Below are positions 60,805-64,000 of a DNA stretch of 64,000 nucleotides, piece after piece. Source of the DNA: Bacteroidia bacterium (GTDB lineage Bacteria > Bacteroidota > Bacteroidia > Flavobacteriales > Flavobacteriaceae). Position 1 is the stretch's first letter. Each line of letters starts with the position of its first letter. The notes under the pieces are model-generated. The model saw nothing but the letters and a program-made list of their open reading frames with translations, had not been told where the DNA came from and did not search any database. The stretch covers positions 1 through 64,000 of the forward strand of contig JAUIEK010000006.1 in NCBI GenBank assembly GCA_030428865.1, given 5' to 3'. The position numbers and the translations under genes were made by a program.

Positions 60805-62868
60805 ATGAGTAAGAGAATAGATGTTCAAGATCTAAAGATTAACAATAAATCACTAGCCGCAAAAAAATCATTTTCACACGAAGGATTTGTTGCTGGTATC
60901 GCTCCTAATCTTCGCGGTCCATATTCAACCATGTATGTTAGAAGACCGTGGACGATTCGTCAATATGCTGGATTTTCTACCGCTGAAGAGAGTAATGCTT
61001 TTTATAGACGGAATTTAGCCGCAGGGCAAAAAGGATTATCTGTTGCTTTTGATTTAGCCACTCATAGAGGGTACGATTCTGATCACGAACGTGTTCAAGG
61101 TGATGTAGGAAAAGCGGGAGTTGCCATAGATTCTGTTGAGGACATGAAGATTTTATTTAATAGTATTCCGCTAGATAAAATGTCTGTTTCTATGACAATG
61201 AATGGAGCAGTTCTTCCTATTCTAGCTTTTTATATTGTTGCTGCAGAAGAACAAGGAGTAAAACCTGAACTATTATCAGGCACTATTCAAAATGATATCT
61301 TAAAGGAGTTTATGGTAAGAAATACATACATCTATCCTCCTACTCCTTCTATGAAAATTATTGCTGATATTTTTGAGTATACTAGCAGAAATATGCCCAA
61401 GTTTAATTCGATTTCTATATCAGGTTACCACATGCAAGAAGCGGGAGCAACACCTGAAATTGAGTTGGCTTATACACTTGCAGATGGTTTAGAATATATA
61501 AGAACAGGATTATCTGCAGGAATGGATATTGATGCTTTTGCACCAAGGCTTTCTTTCTTTTGGGCCATTGGCATGGATCATTTTATGGAGATTGCCAAAA
61601 TGCGTGCAGCAAGAATGCTTTGGGCAAAAATTGTAAAACAATTCAATCCAAAAAACGCTAAATCATTAGCACTTAGAACACATTGCCAAACGAGCGGTTG
61701 GAGTTTAACAGAACAAGATCCTTTTAACAATGTTGCTAGAACTGCTATTGAGGCAATGGCTGCAGCTTTTGGCGGAACACAGAGTTTGCATACAAATGCC
61801 TTAGATGAAGCCATTGCATTACCCACTGATTTTTCTGCAAGAATTGCCCGAAACACACAAATTTATTTACAAGAAGAAACCTATATTACAAAAACGGCAG
61901 ATCCTTGGGCAGGTAGTTATTATGTAGAACAGCTAACAGAAGATATTGCAAAGAAAGCTTGGGATCTTTTGCAGGAGGTTGAGGAGTTGGGAGGAATGAC
62001 AAAAGCTATTGAGAAAGGAATTCCTAAAATGCGTATTGAAGAAGCTGCTGCAAAAAAACAAGCAAAGATAGATAGTGGTAAAGACATAATTGTTGGCGTT
62101 AATAAATATCAGTTAAAAGAAGAAGATCCATTACAGATTTTAGAAGTAGATAATGAAGCTGTTCGTCAATCTCAATTAAAAAGATTAAAGACAGTAAAGG
62201 CAAATAGAGATACCGATAAAGTTTTAAATACTCTAAATCAATTAACTAATTGCGCTAAAACAAAAGAAGGAAATTTATTAGCTTTGGCAGTAGAAGCAGC
62301 AAGGCAAAGAGCTACTTTAGGAGAAATTTCTGATGCATTAGAAACCGTTTATGGTAGACACAAAGCTTTGCATAAAACTATTTCTGGCGTGTATAGCAAA
62401 GAAATAAAAGACGACTCTCTTTTCAAAAAAGCAAGTGAACTAGCTGATCAGTTTGCTGAATTAGAAGGCAGAAGACCTCGAATTATGATTGCAAAACTAG
62501 GTCAAGATGGACACGATAGAGGTGCTAAGGTTGTTGCAACAGGTTATGCCGATTTGGGTTTTGATGTAGATATTGGTCCTTTGTTTCAAACACCCAAAGA
62601 AGCGGCAAAACAAGCTGTGGAAAACGATGTTCATATTTTAGGAATATCATCATTAGCAGCAGGTCATAAAACGCTTGTGCCACAGGTAATAGAAGAATTA
62701 AAAAAATACGGAAGAGAAGATATTATGGTAATTGTTGGAGGTGTAATTCCGGCTCAAGATTACCAATTCTTATTTGACTCAGGTGCTGTTGGAGTATTTG
62801 GTCCTGGAACTAAAATTGCTCAAGCGGCTATAGATCTCTTGCGTATTTTAATAGATTCAACAGAATAA
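60805..62868 (+). CDS. mutB: Methylmalonyl-CoA mutase large subunit
   Basis: [29 protein letters not shown]12 motif [14 protein letters not shown]. Confidence 0.97.
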   Translation: MSKRIDVQDLKINNKSLAAKKSFSHEGFVAGIAPNLRGPYSTMYVRRPWTIRQYAGFSTAEESNAFYRRNLAAGQKGLSVAFDLATHRGYDSDHERVQGDVGKAGVAIDSVEDMKILFNSIPLDKMSVSMTMNGAVLPILAFYIVAAEEQGVKPELLSGTIQNDILKEFMVRNTYIYPPTPSMKIIADIFEYTSRNMPKFNSISISGYHMQEAGATPEIELAYTLADGLEYIRTGLSAGMDIDAFAPRLSFFWAIGMDHFMEIAKMRAARMLWAKIVKQFNPKNAKSLALRTHCQTSGWSLTEQDPFNNVARTAIEAMAAAFGGTQSLHTNALDEAIALPTDFSARIARNTQIYLQEETYITKTADPWAGSYYVEQLTEDIAKKAWDLLQEVEELGGMTKAIEKGIPKMRIEEAAAKKQAKIDSGKDIIVGVNKYQLKEEDPLQILEVDNEAVRQSQLKRLKTVKANRDTDKVLNTLNQLTNCAKTKEGNLLALAVEAARQRATLGEISDALETVYGRHKALHKTISGVYSKEIKDDSLFKKASELADQFAELEGRRPRIMIAKLGQDGHDRGAKVVATGYADLGFDVDIGPLFQTPKEAAKQAVENDVHILGISSLAAGHKTLVPQVIEELKKYGREDIMVIVGGVIPAQDYQFLFDSGAVGVFGPGTKIAQAAIDLLRILIDSTE

Positions 62869-62982
62869 TTTTTTAAGCTTACAACGCTAGAGTTGTTTTC
62901 TTTTTAAAAAGAAACTGATTTATACAGTTCTTTAATGCTTTAATACGTAATTTTGCAAGCGCTATTTAGACACTTCATTTTC

Positions 62983-64000
62983 ATGAAAAAAATCTTCAAG
63001 ATTCTATTCTCTACTCGTTTAATGGCTGTACTTTTTATTGTATTTGCTGCCGCAATGGGTATTGCTACTTTTATAGAAAACGATTACGGAACACAAACTG
63101 CAAAAGCATTGGTTTATAACACATGGTGGTTTGAACTAATTATGGTCTTTTTTGTCCTTAATTTCTTTGGTAATATTTTTCGATATCGCCTAATCAGTAA
63201 AGAAAAATGGACTGTCCTTTTATTCCACCTAGCTTTCTTATTTATTATCATTGGAGCGGGAATCACTCGCTATGTTGGTTATGAAGGACTAATGTTGATT
63301 AATGAAGGAGAAACAACTAATGAGTTTTTATCTGAAACAACTTATGTAAATATGGTTGTTGATAATAACGAAATGCAAAAAGTAAAAAGTGAAAAAACAT
63401 TATTTTCTGCTAAAGGAAAAAATTCTTGGAAGTTTGAAGATGATTTTTTAGGAAAAGAATATAGCATTGAGTTAATTGATTATATACCTTGGGCTGAAGA
63501 ACGTTTTATTGAAAATGATAAAGGAGAAGAATATTTACATCTCGTAGAATCAAGTGGTGGCACTCGTCATGATCAATATCTTAAAAAAGGTGAATTAAAA
63601 AATATTCACGGAATATTGGTTGGTTTTGAAACTGCTGAAAACAACGCTTCTATTAATATTTTCAGAAAAGATGGAAGTTTAAAAATTCAAACCAAATCTA
63701 ACGGAACTTGGTTACGAATGGCAGATCAGAAAAGAGGAAGTATTTCTAAAGATAGCGTTCAAGAATTACAGTTACGCTCTCTTTATAACATCTCAGAACT
63801 TCCTTTTGTAATTCCTAGCCCTATATTGAAAGGTGAGTTAAAAACAGTTTCTGGTCCTAAAAATGATCAAAAATTAGATCTTTTAGTTCTTAATCTTACT
63901 GTAGAAAATCAATCAAAACAAGTTAAGTTACTAGGTGGAAAATACAATTCAAAGGGCAGTAAACAACTTTCTGTAAACGGTCTTAATTTTAGAATGTTAT
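62983..64000 (+). CDS. Cytochrome c biogenesis protein (ResB/CcsA fused type), truncated by window end
   Basis: My reading from ATG 62983: MKKIFKILFSTRLMAVLFIVFAAAMGIATFIENDYGTQTAKALVYNTWWFELIMVFFVLNFFGNIF; absent from the ORF track because it runs off the edge. Confidence 0.85.
   Translation, partial: MKKIFKILFSTRLMAVLFIVFAAAMGIATFIENDYGTQTAKALVYNTWWFELIMVFFVLNFFGNIFRYRLISKEKWTVLLFHLAFLFIIIGAGITRYVGYEGLMLINEGETTNEFLSETTYVNMVVDNNEMQKVKSEKTLFSAKGKNSWKFEDDFLGKEYSIELIDYIPWAEERFIENDKGEEYLHLVESSGGTRHDQYLKKGELKNIHGILVGFETAENNASINIFRKDGSLKIQTKSNGTWLRMADQKRGSISKDSVQELQLRSLYNISELPFVIPSPILKGELKTVSGPKNDQKLDLLVLNLTVENQSKQVKLLGGKYNSKGSKQLSVNGLNFRML

Noticed and set aside
1-64000. CRISPR arrays, IS elements, prophage
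   Set aside because: No regularly spaced repeats, transposase/integrase motifs or phage structural genes seen in the translations.

Overview
This looks like a chromosomal segment from a marine Flavobacteriaceae-type Bacteroidota: AT-rich, with TAnnTTTG -7 promoter elements, gldF/gldG and a T9SS sorting domain. Most of it is core metabolism and housekeeping. That includes isocitrate lyase and malate synthase with a divergent XRE-type regulator, acs, purC, phoH, gldFG, dnaN, fdhD plus an FdhF/YdeP oxidoreductase, a c-di-AMP phosphodiesterase-like HD protein, thiolase, gyrA, clpC, hutH, accA, tgt, udk and methylmalonyl-CoA mutase. There is a Ser-Pro-Arg tRNA cluster at 38.1-38.4 kb. The left edge (1-255, minus strand) resembles an rRNA-operon leader, with a strong promoter, a 5' hairpin, a degenerate tRNA-like element and a boxA-like motif. 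I saw no CRISPR array, prophage or transposon. The best candidates for something under-described are: (i) fdhD - FdhF/YdeP - a translationally coupled outer-membrane protein built from three glycine-rich repeats; (ii) an imelysin-like domain apparently fused to a MauG-type di-heme peroxidase, next to a surface PhoX-like lipoprotein with a collagen-like stalk; (iii) paired TACAnnTGTA (BlaI/CopY-like) operators overlapping the promoter of a TlpA-fusion gene; (iv) a TAGCGAATATTCGCTA palindrome in the glyoxylate-shunt promoter with a possibly leaderless regulator; (v) the tRNA-like element in the putative rrn leader. All family names come from reading translated motifs; no database search was run.
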